DNA from: Zhengitettix transpicula
Taxonomy: Eukaryota; Arthropoda; Insecta; Orthoptera; Tetrigidae
Length of the DNA: 64,000 nucleotides
Assembly (NCBI GenBank): GCA_037074705.1
Contig: CM073594.1
Location: forward strand, 58,152,509-58,216,508
Direction of reading: 5' to 3'
Shown: positions 62,298 to 64,000 of the stretch, piece after piece
Numbering within the stretch: position 1 is the stretch's first letter
How the letters are laid out: each line of letters starts with the position of its first letter
Made by a program: the position numbers and the translations under genes
The notes under the pieces: model-generated
What the model was told of the DNA's origin: nothing
The model's database searches: none
The model's input: the letters and a program-made list of their open reading frames with translations, nothing else

Positions 62298-62612
62298 TTA
62301 TTTAATGAATGAAAACTTTGTCGGTGTATATTGTTCATAAAGTTTTCGTGGTTGAGCACCAGGTTCCGATTTCTCGACGTTGGCGGTCATGCTATACCCG
62401 CTGTCTTCAGACTGTGATTTTTGTTTATCAGAAGGTTCGAGGGCTACATTTAGGATGTGGTCATCATTTTGGCAGTATTCGGTTGTCAAATCAATGCGGA
62501 ACGCAATGTCGGCGGTTTCACAACTCACGCATACTTGACTTTTATTCGGAATATATTCGTTGTCTCGCGAATGCAACATTTTCTTCATTTTCTCGACTCC
62601 ATCAGATTTCAT
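62298..62612 (-). CDS. candidate intronless antisense ORF in DOT1L intron 4, unknown protein (104 aa)
   Basis: ATG at 62,612 (G at -3) to TAA at 62,298-62,300 on the minus strand. The protein is hydrophilic and balanced: a Lys-rich start (VEKMKKMLHSRDNEYIP), two Cys (VCVSCETAD), an acidic-serine middle (KQKSQSEDSGYSM) and a basic end (QPRKLYEQYTPTKFSFIK). An AATAAA overlaps the stop codon. Upstream on the same strand is a CpG-rich stretch (62,750-63,010) that could serve as promoter. I recognise no family. It could be a small nested gene, a retrocopy or a transposon ORF, and a chance frame cannot be excluded. Confidence 0.3.
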   Translation of the reverse strand: MKSDGVEKMKKMLHSRDNEYIPNKSQVCVSCETADIAFRIDLTTEYCQNDDHILNVALEPSDKQKSQSEDSGYSMTANVEKSEPGAQPRKLYEQYTPTKFSFIK

Positions 62613-62749
62613 TCCTTCGACTTCTTGATGAAAGCAGGCTTCTTCAATATTGATAGGTTAACAGATTGCGGATTTTCCTTGTAGGATGGGTTCTGATCGA
62701 CGTGAAATACAAATCTTAATCAACCACCACCGATCTTTGTTGAAGCCGT

Positions 62750-63010
62750 CGCGACAACTTCAGCAAGAAATCACGATATAGCGATGAAAGCTTTCAATGC
62801 CTCGAGGAAATGACATCGTTGCGTGGGGAGAGAGAGGGGGCGATGAAAACGACATAAGCACAAAAGAATGGGTGAATTTTCGTGTGCAGATAGAGAGCGG
62901 CGTCGAGTGTTGTGAGAGAGAAGTGATATCGAGCTGCGCAGTCGTACGAAAGTGAAGCGGCTTTCCTGGAACGGGACTGCGCACCGTTACTCGCGTCGCC
63001 TAACCCACAT
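62750..63010 (-). promoter_or_regulatory. CpG-rich patch upstream of the antisense ORF
   Basis: Mixed GC composition with several CpG-rich words (tagcgatgaa, gagcggcgtcgag, ctgcgcagtcgtacg, cgggactgcgcaccg). It lies 140-400 bases 5' of the antisense ORF start on the minus strand. Confidence 0.22.
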
Positions 63011-64000
63011 TGCAAACTTTACCGATACACGCCATTATTTACATTCCTCATTAGGAAATCCTCTTGCTTTTTAGGTCCGTGGAGAATCTGAGCCGATCGT
63101 GGCTGGAATCTGTGACCGTTAGTTGCTCTAAGGATCCGACCACAACTTCCTGCATTCCGCTGAAGGATTGCCCTTTGCCAATTTTGTACCGATTTTTTAC
63201 GGAGTCTGGAATTAAATTCGTATTTGTGTTAAAAATATTTAATGGACACTTCATTTTTTTCTTAGAAAATATGCACTTCGACCAACATTTCTAGTTTCAT
63301 ATCCATTAGTAACTAAACATAAATTTTAATCCCCTATATCAAAATAGTCTACCTAAATACAAGTTTAATTAAGAAATATTGGCCGAAATTAGTTGAGAAT
63401 GGAACAATAATTGTAATAGTAAAAGGATGACTATATATTGAGTCTTAACATTTTAGAGGAAAATATTAAAGTAGCTGTCGGTCTACAGCTGCACCCGACA
63501 GCAACTTAGATTTAAAATTTAACGACAATGGTGGATTTAATACATTGATAATATTGTTTGGTTGTTCCATTGTCTTATCTGAAGAAAAAACAAGTTGTAA
63601 GGTGAAAATTTGTTTTTGGTTAGGGATGCAATGTAATTCAAATATAAAATGCTTTGAAAGACTTTCCCTCCTTTATCAACAACAAAACTATTCTCTTTAC
63701 AACTCTCTATTTCTTCTCTAAATCGGGCAGTGGTACACACTAACGTCATTATCTGTGCACCTGTCACCTGAGTAACTTGTGTTACTTAAGTTGGAAAATA
63801 TTATGTGGATGTGTGGACGATGTAGAGTCGACTTATCTGTTGTTTTTCTGGTGTTAGATATACTCGTGCGAAAGTGTGCCACTCTGGTGATAGCAACTGC
63901 ACAGGAAGTTCTGGGCAGCGCAACCTTGGCAGGGAGCCAGCAACACACACATACCTCACCAGCAACACTCACCTTCATATAACTCGATTTACCTTCTTCA

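Larger units (their letters stand above)
55770..64000 (+). other. DOT1L intron 4 (at least 8.2 kb, open at window end)
   Basis: AT-rich, with a C-run at 56,041 and CpG-rich patches at 57.17-57.43, 61.59-61.96 and 62.75-63.01 kb. No frame matching the next part of DOT1L was found on the + strand. A candidate antisense gene lies at 62.3-62.6 kb. Confidence 0.6.

Overview
The window looks like nuclear DNA of an insect with a large, repeat-rich genome. Split exons have GT/AG borders, introns run to more than 10 kb, intergenic DNA is AT-rich with long TA microsatellites, and there is a dense population of small transposon relics. Degenerate reverse-transcriptase remnants of a type common in cockroach and termite genomes suggest Blattodea, but that is an inference from memory and not a measured match. 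Nothing points to a prokaryote, plasmid or virus.

Only two genes are convincing, both on the + strand and both cut by the window edge. At 259-1966 lie the last five coding exons of a DDX51/Dbp6-type DEAD-box RNA helicase (ribosome biogenesis). They hold helicase motif III (SAT) and the whole C-terminal RecA-like lobe, then a lysine-rich tail, a stop codon and a poly(A) signal. From about 42.0 kb starts the gene for the histone H3 lysine-79 methyltransferase DOT1L (grappa/gpp in flies). Its first four coding exons (42210-42293, 43120-43160, 53923-53997, 55706-55769) join in frame to 88 residues that follow the DOT1L N-terminus. The methyltransferase core must lie beyond 64 kb, and the rest of the window is intron 4.

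The roughly 40 kb between the genes (1992 to about 41.9 kb) shows no convincing host gene. Its visible content is repeats. There are four same-strand copies of a ~400-bp SINE-like element (13.2, 15.5, 17.3, 27.6 kb), one of them inside a LINE relic. There are minus-strand LINE reverse-transcriptase relics (14.5, 17.1, 29.5 kb) and a TIR-bearing MITE family (3.8, 14.9, 39.9, 54.9 kb). A fold-back element lies at 25.5 kb, and a 148-bp inverted pair at 19.9 and 23.2 kb brackets a degraded transposase. A two-copy element with an internal minisatellite lies at 23.6 and 31.1 kb. Diverged tandem duplications occur at 9.65-10.09 and 32.97-33.90 kb, with several smaller direct repeats.

DOT1L introns 2 and 4 contain CpG-rich patches (about 43.2, 45.0-45.4, 47.8-48.3, 50.2-50.6, 57.2-57.4, 61.6-62.0, 62.75-63.0 kb) that could be regulatory DNA, and two antisense ORFs with coding-like composition (46.35-46.58 and 62.30-62.61 kb). 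The second, with an upstream CpG-rich patch and a poly(A) signal overlapping its stop codon, is the best candidate here for an undescribed (nested) gene. I see no evidence of a novel multi-gene system.
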